Shown here: one piece after another, positions 1 to 8,908 of the stretch
Numbering within the stretch: position 1 is the stretch's first letter
How the letters are laid out: each line of letters opens with the position of its first letter
Source of the DNA: Rhizobium freirei PRF 81
GTDB lineage: Bacteria > Pseudomonadota > Alphaproteobacteria > Rhizobiales > Rhizobiaceae
Direction of reading: 5' to 3'
Length of the DNA stretch: 60,261 bases
NCBI RefSeq assembly: GCF_000359745.1
Contig: NZ_AQHN01000081.1
Span: forward strand, 1 to 60,261
The notes under the pieces: generated by a model
Databases searched by the model: none
The model's input: the letters and a program-made list of their open reading frames with translations, nothing else
What the model was told of the DNA's origin: nothing
Translations under genes and position numbers: made by a program

Positions 1-118
1 AAAGTTGCGCCGCATGCATCGATGGTTTGTCGATCGTCTTGCCTTTCGCGAACTCTTCCGCGAACTTCTCATGCTATGAGTTTTTCAGGACTGGCGTAGG
101 TAGTCTTGGGAGCAGCAC

Positions 119-319
119 ATGCATAACGATGAAGATCTAATGGCATCGATCATAACGAGAGCGGCGCGTCTAAAAGAGCGTGGGCTGGGGACAATTAACG
201 TGCTGCATGTAGCACAAGAGCTGCATGCGCTTTTTCCTCATTGCTCCGAAGTTGAGATCAAAGAGAAAATCAAAGAAGTCTTTCGGGCAGAAGGCATTCG
301 CTGCATCGACAAGCTGTAG
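119..319 (+). CDS. small conserved-looking hypothetical protein (66 aa)
   Basis: A 66-residue acidic/basic mixed protein with no signal peptide or membrane segment; I do not recognise its family. The start is supported by GGGAG at about 109-113, six bases before the ATG. The composition suggests three short helices (LKERGLG..., VAQELHALF, IKEKIKEVF), as in small cytosolic regulators, but no HTH can be argued with confidence. It stands alone ahead of the glycosylase gene. The first 118 bases of the window hold no gene I can support; a short open frame ending at about position 79 could be the tail of an upstream gene. Codon use and the ribosome binding site make it a likely real gene of unknown role. 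Confidence 0.55.
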   Translation: MHNDEDLMASIITRAARLKERGLGTINVLHVAQELHALFPHCSEVEIKEKIKEVFRAEGIRCIDKL

Positions 320-442
320 CCCTACTCCGCGACATGGTGTCCGGCTACCCAAATAGAATCGGGCACATGTCCGGGTGTTGGGAAAATGAAAACCGGGTAT
401 CAAGCCATCGCCCACATGCCGCACGAAATATATTCCACGATG

Positions 443-460
443 CTCTCGCCTGTGCGAGAG
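443..460 (+). repeat. short 7-bp hairpin upstream of the glycosylase gene
   Basis: CTCTCGC (443-449) and GCGAGAG (454-460) form a perfect 7-bp stem with a four-base CTGT loop, in the gap between the 66-aa ORF and the glycosylase start. There is no T run, so it is not an obvious intrinsic terminator. The rest of 320-499 shows nothing recognisable. Confidence 0.4.
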
Positions 461-499
461 ATTCGGCATCGATTGCCTGGAAGGACATCGCTCTCGCCT

Positions 500-1096
500 A
501 TGACACTCGACGATCAACCCCTGTCGCTCGGTTCCAAGCCCCTCGCTGGCCCCGCCCTCTCTGCCTTCTTCGACCGTGATGCCGTCGCCGTCGCATCCGA
601 TCTCATCGGCGGGCGCTTTGCGGTCGCCGGCATTGGCGGACGTATCGTCGAGACGGAGGCCTATCGGCCCGATGATGAGGCTTCCCATGCCTATCGCGGT
701 CCGACGCCGCGCAATGCGGCCATGTTCGGGCCGCCGGGCCACGTCTATGTCTACCGCTCCTACGGCATTCACTGGTGCCTGAATTTCGTCTGCCTGACCG
801 GAAGCGCGGTGCTGATCCGGGCGCTGGAGCCGGAGAGCGGTATCGATGAGATGATCAGGCGGCGCGGCATGGCCGACATCGTCTCGCTGTGCAATGGGCC
901 GGGAAAGCTCTCGCAGGCGCTGGGCATCGATATCGGTTTGAATGGCCTGTCCCTGGATAAGCCGCCTTTCTCATTCTGGCTTTCCGAGCCGGTGGCGATC
1001 GTTTCCGGCAAACGCATCGGGATCACCAAGAATATCGATCCGCTGTGGCGGTTCGGCGCCGCGGGCTCGCGCTTCGTCAGCCGCCGCTTTCCCTGA
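500..1096 (+). CDS. DNA-3-methyladenine glycosylase (AAG/MPG family)
   Basis: Base-excision repair enzyme that removes alkylated purines such as 3-methyladenine from DNA in the cytoplasm. The family core is visible: VETEAY at residues 50-55, where the Glu-x-Tyr pair corresponds to the catalytic Glu and stacking Tyr of human AAG, then DEASH, TPRNAAMFGPPG and VYVYRSYGIHWCLN, followed by the C-terminal barrel (LCNGPGKLSQALGI, PRIGI-like segment). From the ATG at 500 the protein is 198 aa, the usual bacterial length. In-frame ATGs at 386, 416 and 440 would add a tail unlike the family, so I prefer 500, although its ribosome binding site (GGAAGGA around 480) is distant. It converges with the efflux operon downstream. 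Confidence 0.9.
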   Translation: MTLDDQPLSLGSKPLAGPALSAFFDRDAVAVASDLIGGRFAVAGIGGRIVETEAYRPDDEASHAYRGPTPRNAAMFGPPGHVYVYRSYGIHWCLNFVCLTGSAVLIRALEPESGIDEMIRRRGMADIVSLCNGPGKLSQALGIDIGLNGLSLDKPPFSFWLSEPVAIVSGKRIGITKNIDPLWRFGAAGSRFVSRRFP

Positions 1097-1110
1097 TCGG
1101 CGAATGAAAT

Positions 1111-1136
1111 GGCCGCCGGGGTGGTGCCCGGCGGCC
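1111..1136. terminator. hairpin between convergent glycosylase and emrB genes
   Basis: A perfect 10-bp GC-rich stem, GGCCGCCGGG (1111-1120) with CCCGGCGGCC (1127-1136), and a six-base loop, placed between two convergent stop codons. On the minus strand it is followed by ATTTC, so it more likely ends the efflux operon, although the U tract is weak. Confidence 0.6.
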
Positions 1137-1172
1137 TTGCTGCCGCACAGTGAAACTGGAAAGACTGCGCGG

Positions 1173-2717
1173 CTATTCTATCGCGACGCTGTGATCGACC
1201 GCCGGGGGCGCCTTTGGTTTGCGCAGAAGCACAAGCAGCGGTATGGCGCAGATCGACATCAGCATCAGCAGTTTGAAGTCATCCATATAGGCGATGATTG
1301 TCGCTTGCGTCGTGATCATGCCGTCGAGCGTGGCGCGGCCGATCGCCGTCAGCGGGCTGATGCCCTGGGCGGTAGCCGCTTCGAAATGGCGGTTGAAGGG
1401 CGTCACATAGGCGGCGATGTTCGCGTGGTTGACCTGTGTGTTCTCCGTGATCAGCATCGAGACGACCGATATGCCGACGCTCGAGCCGATATTGCGCGAG
1501 AGATTGTAGAGGCCGGTGCCCTCGCCGCGCATCTGTGCCGGCAGCGTCGCAAAGGCGATCGTCGTCAGTGGCACGAACAGAAAGCCGAGGCCTGCCCCCT
1601 GCACGAAGCCGACGGAGACCAGCGTCCATTGCGAAACATCGGGCGTCCAGCCGGTCATGTCGTACATGGCCCATGCGGTCAAAGCGAGACCGAGGAACAG
1701 CAGGAGGCGCGTATCCACCTTGCCGATCAGCCGCCCCACGAGGAACATGCAGAACATGGTGCCGAGACCGCGCGGTCCCATGACGATACCGGCCGTGACG
1801 ACTGGATAGCCCATCAGCGTCTGCAGATAGGGTGTCATCAGGGCGAGCGAGGCCAGATAGGTCACGCCGACGATAAAGATGAACAGCATGCTGACGGCAA
1901 AGTTCTGGTCGAGGAAGAGCCGCGGATTGACGAAACTTCGCTCGGCCGTGAACGTATGCACGATGAAGAGATAGAAGGCGCAGGCGCAGACGAGCGCCTC
2001 GATGATGATCTCGCTCGAATAGAACCAGTCGAGCTGCTCGCCGCGATCGAGGAAGAGCTGCAGTGCCGCAATGGCGATCGAGAGCATGCCGAAGCCGAAC
2101 CAGTCAAGCTTGGCGAGCGCATCCAGCTTGGTCTCCGTCACATAGACGACGATGCCGAAGAAGGCGAGCGCCCCGATCGGGACGTTGATGTAGAACACCC
2201 AGCGCCAGCTGATATTGTCGGTCAGCCAGCCGCCGATGACTGGCCCCAGAACGGGGCCGACCATGACAGACACGCCGAACAGCGCCATGGCGCGGCCGCG
2301 CTCCTCGACATTGTAGATGTCGAGGAGGATGCCTTGCGACAGCGGCACAAGCGAAGCGCCGAAAAGACCTTGCAGCAGGCGGAAGCCGACGATCTGCGGC
2401 AGGGACTGCGAGAGGCCGCAGAGAACGGAAGCGGCGACGAACCCCGCAATTGCCGTCAGCAGCACGCGTTTGCGGCCGAACTTGGCCGAAAGGAAACCGG
2501 AAGGCGGCGTCATGATGGCGGCCGCGACGATATAGGACGTCAGAACCCAGTTGATCTGGTCCGCGCTAGCGGAAACATCGCCCTGAATATGCGGCAGGGC
2601 GACGTTGGCGATGGTCGTGTCCAGCGCCTGCATGATGACCGAGAGGATGACGCAGGCGGTGATCGCACCGCGATGGGCGATCGGTGCCGATGGCGAAGCG
2701 GTGGTGGCGTTACTCAT
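1173..2717 (-). CDS. emrB: MFS multidrug efflux permease, DHA2 family (EmrB/QacA-like)
   Basis: Fourteen-helix drug:proton antiporter of the DHA2 branch in the inner membrane. It carries the family motifs LDTTIANVALPHIQGD in helix 1, a GFLSAKFGRKRVLL loop (motif A) and GPVLGPVIGGWL (motif C), and is 514 aa from the chosen start. That start lies inside an 8-bp overlap (2710-2717) with the end of the upstream emrA-like gene, which indicates translational coupling; an in-frame ATG further out at 2798 would run deep into emrA. With the HlyD-type adaptor it probably forms a tripartite pump with a TolC-like channel encoded elsewhere. The MarR gene at the head of the operon is the likely repressor. 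The substrate cannot be read from the sequence. Confidence 0.92.
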   Translation of the reverse strand: MSNATTASPSAPIAHRGAITACVILSVIMQALDTTIANVALPHIQGDVSASADQINWVLTSYIVAAAIMTPPSGFLSAKFGRKRVLLTAIAGFVAASVLCGLSQSLPQIVGFRLLQGLFGASLVPLSQGILLDIYNVEERGRAMALFGVSVMVGPVLGPVIGGWLTDNISWRWVFYINVPIGALAFFGIVVYVTETKLDALAKLDWFGFGMLSIAIAALQLFLDRGEQLDWFYSSEIIIEALVCACAFYLFIVHTFTAERSFVNPRLFLDQNFAVSMLFIFIVGVTYLASLALMTPYLQTLMGYPVVTAGIVMGPRGLGTMFCMFLVGRLIGKVDTRLLLFLGLALTAWAMYDMTGWTPDVSQWTLVSVGFVQGAGLGFLFVPLTTIAFATLPAQMRGEGTGLYNLSRNIGSSVGISVVSMLITENTQVNHANIAAYVTPFNRHFEAATAQGISPLTAIGRATLDGMITTQATIIAYMDDFKLLMLMSICAIPLLVLLRKPKAPPAVDHSVAIE

Positions 2718-3936
2718 GATCCTGACCGCGGGAATGGCCCAGCAGGCCGGTGACAAAATCCGGCAGGCCACGGGCATGGCCGGTGTCGACATCGGCAACG
2801 ACGCTCATTCCGACGCGCAGCGGCGGCTTGCCCTGCATATCGTCGATGTTGATGATCATCGGTATGCGCTGCACGACCTTGACCCAGTTGCCGGTGGTAT
2901 TCTGGGCGGGCAGCAGCGAGAAGCTCGAGCCGGATGCCGGTGCGATGCTGGCCACCGTTCCCTTCCAGGTGACGCCCGGATAGGCATCGACCGAGATCAT
3001 TACCTTCTGGCCGGTTCGGACATAGGTCAGTTCCGTTTCCTTCGGGCTGGCGGCGATCCACATATGCGTGGTGGAAACCAGCGAGAAGCCCTGCTGCGCA
3101 GCCGTCAGATAGGCGCCGACCTGCAGCGAGGGAACATTGGCGGTGACGCCGTCGAAGGGCGCGCGCACGACCGTATCGTCAAGCTCGCGCTGCGCGTTGT
3201 CGACGGCGGCCTTGGCCTGCAGATAGAGCGGGTTCTGCTCGACGGGAAGGCTGGCGGAGCTCTCGCCTCCCAATTGTGCAAGCGTCGCCGCCGCCTGGGC
3301 CTGCGCGACGGATACCTTCTGCTGCGCGGCCTCCAGATTGTGCTTGGCCTGATCGAAAGCCGCCTTCGAGGCAACCGAGCTGTTGATCAGGTTCTGCTGG
3401 CGCTCGAATTCCGTCTGGTAGTACGGAAGATCGGCCTGCGCCTGTGCGATTTCGGCCAGGGATTGCTTGTAGCTCGCCTGCAGGTTCAGGATCTGGTTTC
3501 TGGCGTTGCCGAGCTGCGCCTGCGCCCCTTCCAGCGTGATGCGGAAGGAATCGGGCTTCAGGCGGAAAAGCACCTGCCCTTTCTTCACCACCTCGTTCTC
3601 GTGGACATCAACCGAAATCACGGTGCCGGAAACATCGGTGGAGACGCCGACCATATCGGCCTGGATATAGGCATTGTCGGTGGACATGATCTGTCCGCCG
3701 GTGACGTAGTAGTAGCCACCGACCACAAAGGCGACGGGCAACAGCGCAAAGAGGATGGGCCGTGTCAGTTTACGGCGTTTGCGCGGCGTTTCGGGTGGCG
3801 AGACCGAAGCGGCAGCAGCGGTTGCCGCAGCCTGTGGCGTCGGATTGGAGGACGGCGCCTCGGCTACGGGAGCCTGCTGGTGTTCTGAAGAATTTGCGTT
3901 TGCGGGTACGCGAAGCGGAGAAGATGCGTCAGCCAT
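2710..3936 (-). CDS. emrA: HlyD/EmrA-family periplasmic adaptor of a drug efflux pump
   Basis: Membrane fusion protein that links the inner-membrane permease to an outer-membrane channel. There is a Pro/Ala-rich cytoplasmic start (about residues 1-50), one membrane anchor (PILFALLPVAFVVGGYYYVTGG, about 59-80), a lipoyl half-motif (GTVISVDVHENEVVKKGQVLFRL), a long alpha-hairpin rich in Ala/Gln (about 140-230), then the second lipoyl and beta-barrel part (DDTVVRAPFDGVTANV). Its 408 aa length is normal for EmrA. It overlaps the MarR gene by 8 bp (3929-3936) and the permease gene by 8 bp, so the three form one operon. Confidence 0.92.
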   Translation of the reverse strand: MADASSPLRVPANANSSEHQQAPVAEAPSSNPTPQAAATAAAASVSPPETPRKRRKLTRPILFALLPVAFVVGGYYYVTGGQIMSTDNAYIQADMVGVSTDVSGTVISVDVHENEVVKKGQVLFRLKPDSFRITLEGAQAQLGNARNQILNLQASYKQSLAEIAQAQADLPYYQTEFERQQNLINSSVASKAAFDQAKHNLEAAQQKVSVAQAQAAATLAQLGGESSASLPVEQNPLYLQAKAAVDNAQRELDDTVVRAPFDGVTANVPSLQVGAYLTAAQQGFSLVSTTHMWIAASPKETELTYVRTGQKVMISVDAYPGVTWKGTVASIAPASGSSFSLLPAQNTTGNWVKVVQRIPMIINIDDMQGKPPLRVGMSVVADVDTGHARGLPDFVTGLLGHSRGQDHE

Positions 3937-4393
3937 GTTGTATCTCTTTATCGACTGCCTTCGAACGGCAGGCGTTAATCAGGTTCGATTTCATAAGGGT
4001 AAGCAATTCGTAGAGGCGGTCGCGATCTTCCGCGGAGACGCCGTCTAACGCCTCCTTGCGGGTCTCATCGCCTATGTCGCGCATGGCGTCGATCAGCGGC
4101 CGGGCTTCCTCGCGCATATAAAGCAGCCAGCTGCGGCGATCGCTCGGATGCTGCCGGCGCTCCACCAGGCCGCGCTCGCTCAGCTTGTCGAGGATGCGAA
4201 CCAGCGTGATCGGTTCGATCTCCAGCATCTCGGCCAATCCGGCCTGATGGATGCCTTCATTGTTGGCAAGATAGGCGAGCGTCTGCCATTGCGAACGCGT
4301 CAGCCCCAAATCCTTCGCGCGCTGCTCGAACCGCTTGCGAAGAAGGCGGGCAACGTCGTGGAGAACAAAGCCGAGGGTAGGTGTCGAATTCAT
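3929..4393 (-). CDS. MarR-family transcriptional regulator of the efflux operon
   Basis: A 154-aa winged-helix regulator. The MarR core is clear: LTRSQWQTLAYLANNEGIHQAGLAEMLEIEP (recognition region, about residues 29-60) followed by LVRILDKLSERGLVERRQHPSDRRSWLLYM, the DxRxxxL wing motif. Flanking helices would form the dimer interface. It is the first gene of the marR-emrA-emrB operon and overlaps emrA by 8 bp. MarR proteins of such loci usually repress their own operon and release DNA on binding an aromatic compound; that is inferred here. An inverted repeat lies 24-44 bases upstream of the start. Confidence 0.92.
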   Translation of the reverse strand: MNSTPTLGFVLHDVARLLRKRFEQRAKDLGLTRSQWQTLAYLANNEGIHQAGLAEMLEIEPITLVRILDKLSERGLVERRQHPSDRRSWLLYMREEARPLIDAMRDIGDETRKEALDGVSAEDRDRLYELLTLMKSNLINACRSKAVDKEIQHG

Positions 4394-4416
4394 GTGTGAG
4401 AAGCCTGCTATTGATA

Positions 4417-4437
4417 AGCAACCTTATAATTGTTGCT
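4417..4437. promoter_or_regulatory. probable MarR operator (inverted repeat)
   Basis: AGCAAC (4417-4422) and GTTGCT (4432-4437) form an inverted repeat separated by nine A/T-rich bases, just upstream of the marR-emrAB operon. Size, position and AT-rich centre suit a MarR dimer site. Assignment is by position only. Confidence 0.45.
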
Positions 4438-4619
4438 ACATATAGTAAGCATCCATGCGATACAAGAGGTTGGCGATCAACAAATGGCGATAATGGAAGA
4501 TGCCGCAGGGGTGTCGCAAAGATGCCGCAGTGCGACGCCAGGCCCAAGCGCAGAGGTAGGTTCGGCGGGAATGGCATCCGTGCCGGCAGCTGACGATTGA
4601 AAAACTGCGCAACTGAAAA

Positions 4620-4646
4620 GGCGCGGACGATTGATTCGTCCGCGCC
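4620..4646 (-). terminator. intrinsic terminator after the DUF883-like gene
   Basis: A perfect 11-bp stem, GGCGCGGACGA (4620-4630) with TCGTCCGCGCC (4636-4646), and a five-base loop. On the minus strand it ends in CCTTTTC, giving a short U tract 36 bases past the stop of the 93-aa gene. The rest of 4438-4681 shows no gene I can support. Confidence 0.75.
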
Positions 4647-4681
4647 CTTTCGTCCATTCCGCTAGGAATTCTGCGTGAAAG

Positions 4682-4963
4682 CTAACGCCTGCTCAGCAGG
4701 CCGATCAGATAGCCAATGCCGGCTGCGGCGGCGACCATGAAAAGCGGCTCCTCGCGAACTCGTTCGCGCAGCCGCTCCGTGATCTCCTCGGCTTCCTCCG
4801 CGACGACGGACTTTGCGCCCAGTCCCACGGCTGCTATGCTCTGCGACAGCTTTGCCAGATCTTCGCGCAACGCGGCAACCTGAGCGGCCAGATCATCCAT
4901 TGCCGTCTCTGTTTGTGTTCGCGCCGAAGAGGACTGAGCGGAAGCTGATTTCGTCTCGGCCAT
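4682..4963 (-). CDS. DUF883 (ElaB/YqjD)-like membrane-anchored protein
   Basis: A 93-aa protein with a Ser/Thr/Gln-rich start, an amphipathic helical middle (LAAQVAALREDLAKLSQSI, residues about 25-43; VVAEEAEEITERLRERVREEP, about 53-73) and a short glycine-containing hydrophobic C-terminus (VAAAAGIGYLIGLLSRR), the layout of the ElaB/YqjD family. E. coli members are C-terminally anchored inner-membrane proteins that bind ribosomes in stationary phase; whether this one does is unknown. It is monocistronic, with its own terminator, and divergent from ppiD. Confidence 0.7.
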   Translation of the reverse strand: MAETKSASAQSSSARTQTETAMDDLAAQVAALREDLAKLSQSIAAVGLGAKSVVAEEAEEITERLRERVREEPLFMVAAAAGIGYLIGLLSRR

Positions 4964-5144
4964 CGTGTGCTCCTTGTGTTTAGTTGATCAATAAAACGTC
5001 ATTGCACGCCAAAGGTTCCGGCACTTTTGCGCCTCGCCCGGTGATTTCCCCTCTGGCTCTTCAATTCCGGTTCGGATTGTTCTAAGGAACTCCGATTGTT
5101 TCGCCTACGGGTGAAGACTTGATGATGACGAGGTTTGCTTTCCT

Positions 5145-7037
5145 ATGTTCGACGTGCTGAGAAAAATCGCCCAGACCTGGGTTGCCAAGGGTTTGTTGCT
5201 TCTTCTTGCGGCAGCTTTCGGCATATGGGGCGTCGAACGTTCACTCATCACCGGCGGTAACAGCAATACCGTGGTGACTGTCGGCGATCAGCACATCGAT
5301 ATCAATGAATTCCGCCTTGCCTATCGCCGCCAGATTCAGGCGATCAGCCAGCAGTTGCGCATGCAGATCACGCCGGACCAGGCGCGCGCCTTCGGCATCG
5401 GTCAGCAGACCGTCGCACAGCTCGTCGCCGGCGCTTCGCTCGATCAGCTCGCCGCCGACATGAACCTGGGCCTCTCCCAGGATCGTCTGGCCAAGCTCAT
5501 CGGCGACGATCCGGCCTTCAAGGCGGCGAACGGCGCCTTCGACCGCCAGAAATTCGAGATGCTGCTCCGCAACAGCAACATCACCCCGGACGATTACATC
5601 AAGGAGCGCAGCAAGGTTGCGATCCGCAGCCAGATCGTCGAAGCGGTGTCGAACGGTTTCGTCGCGCCGAAGGTTCTGGTCGATGCGGTCAAGCAGTATC
5701 ACGTCGAAAGCCGCAGCATCGATTACCTGCTGCTCACCAACGCCAACATCGATCCGGTCAAGGCTCCGGCCGACGACGTGCTGTCGAAGTGGTTTGATGG
5801 CGTCAAGTCCAAGTATCGCGCTCCGGAATACAGGAAGTTCGCCTATGTGAAGCTGCAGGCCGAGGATCTTACCGATCCGGCGAGCGTTTCGGACGACGAG
5901 CTGCGCGCCCAGTACGACAAGCGCAAGGACAGCTTCAAGACGCCGGCAACGCGGACGATCGAACAGCTGACCTTCGCCAACAAGGATCTTGCCAATGCGG
6001 CCGCTGATGCGCTGAAGACCGGCACGACCTTCGACCAGCTCGTTTCCGATCAGGGCAAGAAGCCTTCCGACGTGCTGCTCGGCACCTTCTCCAAGGATCA
6101 GGTCCCGGACAAGACGATCGCCGAAGCCGCCTTCACCGTCGCCAAGGATGGCGGCACGACGCCTGTCGTCGACGGCTCGTTCGGCCCGGTCATTCTGCGC
6201 GTGACCAATGTGAAGAACGAGACGGCGAAGAACTTCGACGACGTGAAGGAAGATATTCGCAAGCAGATCGCCCTCGCCAACGCCGCCAACGAAATCACCA
6301 GCGTTCACGACAAGTTCGAGGATCTGCGCGGCTCCGGCGTCTCGCTGCAGGAAGCAGCGTCCCAGCTCAAGCTGAAATTCGTCGCGGTCGACTCAATCGA
6401 TGCGACCGGCCTCGATAAGAACGGCAACGACGTCAAGGATCTGCCGGTTCGCCAGCAGCTGCTGGCGGAGGTCTTCAAGGCCGATCAAGGCGGCAACCCG
6501 GCGCCGCTGACTGTCGGCAATGACGGCTATGTCTGGTACGACATACTGAACGTGACGCCGGATCATGATCGCACGCTCGCAGACGTCCGTGAAAAGGCCG
6601 TTGCCGACTGGACGGCCGCGCAGCAGAAGATCGCGCTTGCCGCCAAGGCAGCAGAGTTGAAGCAGGAGGCGCAGAAGGGCAAGTCGCTTGCCGATATCGC
6701 CACCCCGCTCGGCATCGCCGTCGAAAACAAGGCCAACATCGTGCGCTCGACGGACGATCCGGTTCTCGGCCGCGGTGGGATAGCCGCAGCCTTCTCCGGC
6801 CCTGTCGATACGGCCGCCAGCGCCGTGGGTGCGGATGACACGACGCAGATCCTGCTGAAGGTTACCGGCGTCAACGACAACCCGACCACGGATGCCCTGA
6901 GCAACGACGATCAGCAGGTGGCCCAGATCGCCAATGCCGCCGGCGACGACATCCTCGACCAGATGGTCGGCCAGCTGCAATCCAAATACGCCGTCACGGT
7001 CAACCAGAGCCTCGCCGAACAGGCGATGTCTCGCTAG
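5145..7037 (+). CDS. ppiD: PpiD-type membrane-anchored peptidyl-prolyl isomerase / chaperone
   Basis: Periplasmic folding factor held in the inner membrane by an N-terminal helix (residues about 16-32, GLLLLLAAAFGIWGVERS). The SurA-type N-terminal chaperone region follows (TVGDQHIDINEFRLAYRRQI, about 45-170), then a parvulin-like domain (roughly 260-370), then C-terminal chaperone helices. At 630 aa it has the usual size. It opens an operon with trpD (25-bp gap), trpC, moaC and moeA. The parvulin part is divergent, so isomerase activity is not certain; a purely chaperone role is possible, as for other PpiD proteins. Confidence 0.85.
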   Translation: MFDVLRKIAQTWVAKGLLLLLAAAFGIWGVERSLITGGNSNTVVTVGDQHIDINEFRLAYRRQIQAISQQLRMQITPDQARAFGIGQQTVAQLVAGASLDQLAADMNLGLSQDRLAKLIGDDPAFKAANGAFDRQKFEMLLRNSNITPDDYIKERSKVAIRSQIVEAVSNGFVAPKVLVDAVKQYHVESRSIDYLLLTNANIDPVKAPADDVLSKWFDGVKSKYRAPEYRKFAYVKLQAEDLTDPASVSDDELRAQYDKRKDSFKTPATRTIEQLTFANKDLANAAADALKTGTTFDQLVSDQGKKPSDVLLGTFSKDQVPDKTIAEAAFTVAKDGGTTPVVDGSFGPVILRVTNVKNETAKNFDDVKEDIRKQIALANAANEITSVHDKFEDLRGSGVSLQEAASQLKLKFVAVDSIDATGLDKNGNDVKDLPVRQQLLAEVFKADQGGNPAPLTVGNDGYVWYDILNVTPDHDRTLADVREKAVADWTAAQQKIALAAKAAELKQEAQKGKSLADIATPLGIAVENKANIVRSTDDPVLGRGGIAAAFSGPVDTAASAVGADDTTQILLKVTGVNDNPTTDALSNDDQQVAQIANAAGDDILDQMVGQLQSKYAVTVNQSLAEQAMSR

Positions 7038-7062
7038 ACCCGATCGGGAGGATGGATAGTCA

Positions 7063-8079
7063 ATGAGCGAATTGAAACCTTTCCTCGCCAAGGTCGCCAA
7101 TCGCGAGGCGTTGACGCGGGATGAATCCCGACAGGCATTCGAAATCCTGATGTCGGGCGAAGCGACGCCGTCGCAGATCGGCGCTTTCCTTATGGCGCTG
7201 CGCGTGCGCGGCGAGACGGTCGACGAGATCGTTGGCGCCGTCACTACGATGCGCGCCAAGATGCTGCCGGTGGAAGCACCGGCGGATGCGATCGACATCG
7301 TCGGCACGGGCGGCGATGGCGTCGGCACGTATAACATCTCGACGTTGGCGGCATTCATCGTTGCCGGCGCCGGCGTGCCGGTTGCCAAGCACGGCAACCG
7401 CGCCCAGAGCTCCAAGGCCGGCACTGCCGACACGCAGTCCGTTTTGGGCATCAAGCTCGATATCGGGCCTGATGTGATTTCCCGCTGCATTCGTGAGGCC
7501 GGCATCGGCTTCATGTTCGCGCAATTGCACCATTCGTCGATGCGCCATGTCGGCCCGTCGCGGGTGGAGCTCGGGACGCGCACGATCTTCAACCTGCTGG
7601 GACCTTTGTCGAATCCGGCCGGCGCCCGCCGTCAGCTGCTCGGCGTCTTCGCGCCGCAATGGGTCGTTCCGCTCGCGGAAGTGCTGAGAGACCTGAATGC
7701 CGAAAGCGTCTGGGTCGTGCACGGCAACGGTCTCGACGAGATCACCACGACCGGCACGACTTCGGTTGCCGCGCTCGAGAACGGCAAGATCCGCACCTTT
7801 GAGCTGACGCCATCAGATTTCGGTCTGCCTCATGCGGATCTGGCCGACCTCAAGGGCGGCGATGGCGTTGCCAATGCGGCCGCGCTCCGCGATGTGCTGG
7901 GTGGTGCGAAAAACGCCTATCGCGACATTGCCCTTGCCAATGCCGCCGCATCGCTTGTCATTGCCGGAAAGGCGGAAACGCTTCATGATGGCATGAAGCT
8001 CGCGACCCAGTCGCTCGACAGCGGCGCGACGGCCGTCGCATTGGAAAAGCTGATCGCTGTCTCCAACGACGAAGAATAG
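7063..8079 (+). CDS. trpD: anthranilate phosphoribosyltransferase
   Basis: Second step of tryptophan synthesis: joins anthranilate and PRPP to give phosphoribosylanthranilate. The N-terminal helical domain (residues 1-75) is followed by the PRPP-binding glycine loop GTGGDGVGTYNIST (about 83-96), KHGNRAQSSKAGTAD, HHSSMRHVGPSRVELGTRTIFNLLGPLSNPA, and the DE pair in GNGLDEITTTG. Full length at 338 aa. It sits 25 bp after ppiD and 12 bp before trpC, within one transcription unit; no leader peptide or attenuator is visible ahead of it. Confidence 0.97.
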   Translation: MSELKPFLAKVANREALTRDESRQAFEILMSGEATPSQIGAFLMALRVRGETVDEIVGAVTTMRAKMLPVEAPADAIDIVGTGGDGVGTYNISTLAAFIVAGAGVPVAKHGNRAQSSKAGTADTQSVLGIKLDIGPDVISRCIREAGIGFMFAQLHHSSMRHVGPSRVELGTRTIFNLLGPLSNPAGARRQLLGVFAPQWVVPLAEVLRDLNAESVWVVHGNGLDEITTTGTTSVAALENGKIRTFELTPSDFGLPHADLADLKGGDGVANAAALRDVLGGAKNAYRDIALANAAASLVIAGKAETLHDGMKLATQSLDSGATAVALEKLIAVSNDEE

Positions 8080-8091
8080 GTTCAGGACGTC

Positions 8092-8907
8092 ATGACCGAT
8101 ATCCTTCGCAAGATCGAAGCTTACAAGCGCGAGGAAATTGCCGCGGCCAAGGCCAAGGTTTCGCTCGCTGATCTCAAGGCGATGCAGGCGGATCAATCCG
8201 CGCCGCGCGGCTTTCACAAGTCGCTTCTCACCAAGCAGAGTGCAGGCATTTTCGGTCTGATTGCCGAAATCAAGAAGGCAAGCCCGTCAAAGGGGCTGAT
8301 CCGCCCCGATTTCGACCCGCCTGCCCTGGCCAAGGCTTATGAGGCCGGCGGTGCGGCCTGCCTTTCGGTGCTGACGGATACGCCGAGCTTCCAGGGCGCT
8401 CCCGAATTCCTGACGGCTGCCCGCGCAGCCTGCTCCTTGCCGGCGCTGCGCAAGGATTTCATGTTCGACACCTATCAGGTACAGGAAGCCCGCGCCTGGG
8501 GTGCCGACTGCATCCTGCTGATCATGGCGTCTCTTTCCGATGACGATGCGCAACGCCTGCAGGACGAAGCCTTCGGCCTCGGCATGGACGTGCTGGTCGA
8601 AGTGCACGATGCGGAAGAGATGGAACGGGCCTTGAAGCTGTCTTCTCCGCTGATCGGCATCAACAACCGCAATCTCCGCACTTTCGAAGTCAGTCTCACG
8701 ATCAGCGAGGCCTTGTCGCCCATGGTGCCGAAGGGCCGCCTGCTGGTCGGCGAAAGCGGCGTCTTCACTCACGAAGATTGCAAGCGTCTCGAAGCCGCCG
8801 GCATCACCACCTTCCTCGTCGGCGAAAGCCTGATGCGCAGGGATGACGTGACGGCGGCGACGCGGCTGTTGCTGAACGGCGAAGCCGGCATTCTGGCGGC
8901 CGAGTAA
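8092..8907 (+). CDS. trpC: indole-3-glycerol phosphate synthase
   Basis: Fourth step of tryptophan synthesis: ring closure of CdRP to indole-3-glycerol phosphate with loss of CO2. TIM-barrel signatures present: AEIKKASPSKGLI (catalytic Lys loop), CLSVLTDTPSFQG, LRKDFMFDTYQV, LVEVHDAEEMERAL, IGINNRNLRTFEV and LVGESGVFT. At 271 aa it is monofunctional, with no fused TrpF domain. It follows trpD by 12 bp and ends one base before the moaC start, so it is co-transcribed with the molybdopterin genes. Confidence 0.97.
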   Translation: MTDILRKIEAYKREEIAAAKAKVSLADLKAMQADQSAPRGFHKSLLTKQSAGIFGLIAEIKKASPSKGLIRPDFDPPALAKAYEAGGAACLSVLTDTPSFQGAPEFLTAARAACSLPALRKDFMFDTYQVQEARAWGADCILLIMASLSDDDAQRLQDEAFGLGMDVLVEVHDAEEMERALKLSSPLIGINNRNLRTFEVSLTISEALSPMVPKGRLLVGESGVFTHEDCKRLEAAGITTFLVGESLMRRDDVTAATRLLLNGEAGILAAE

Positions 8908-8908
8908 C

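Noticed and set aside
1..118. C-terminal end of an upstream gene at the window start
   Set aside because: A 25-codon frame ends near position 79, but it is too short to recognise or to separate from chance.
942..2753. 603-codon plus-strand frame opposite emrB
   Set aside because: High-GC shadow of the emrB reading frame; rich in His/Asp/Arg with no recognisable domain.
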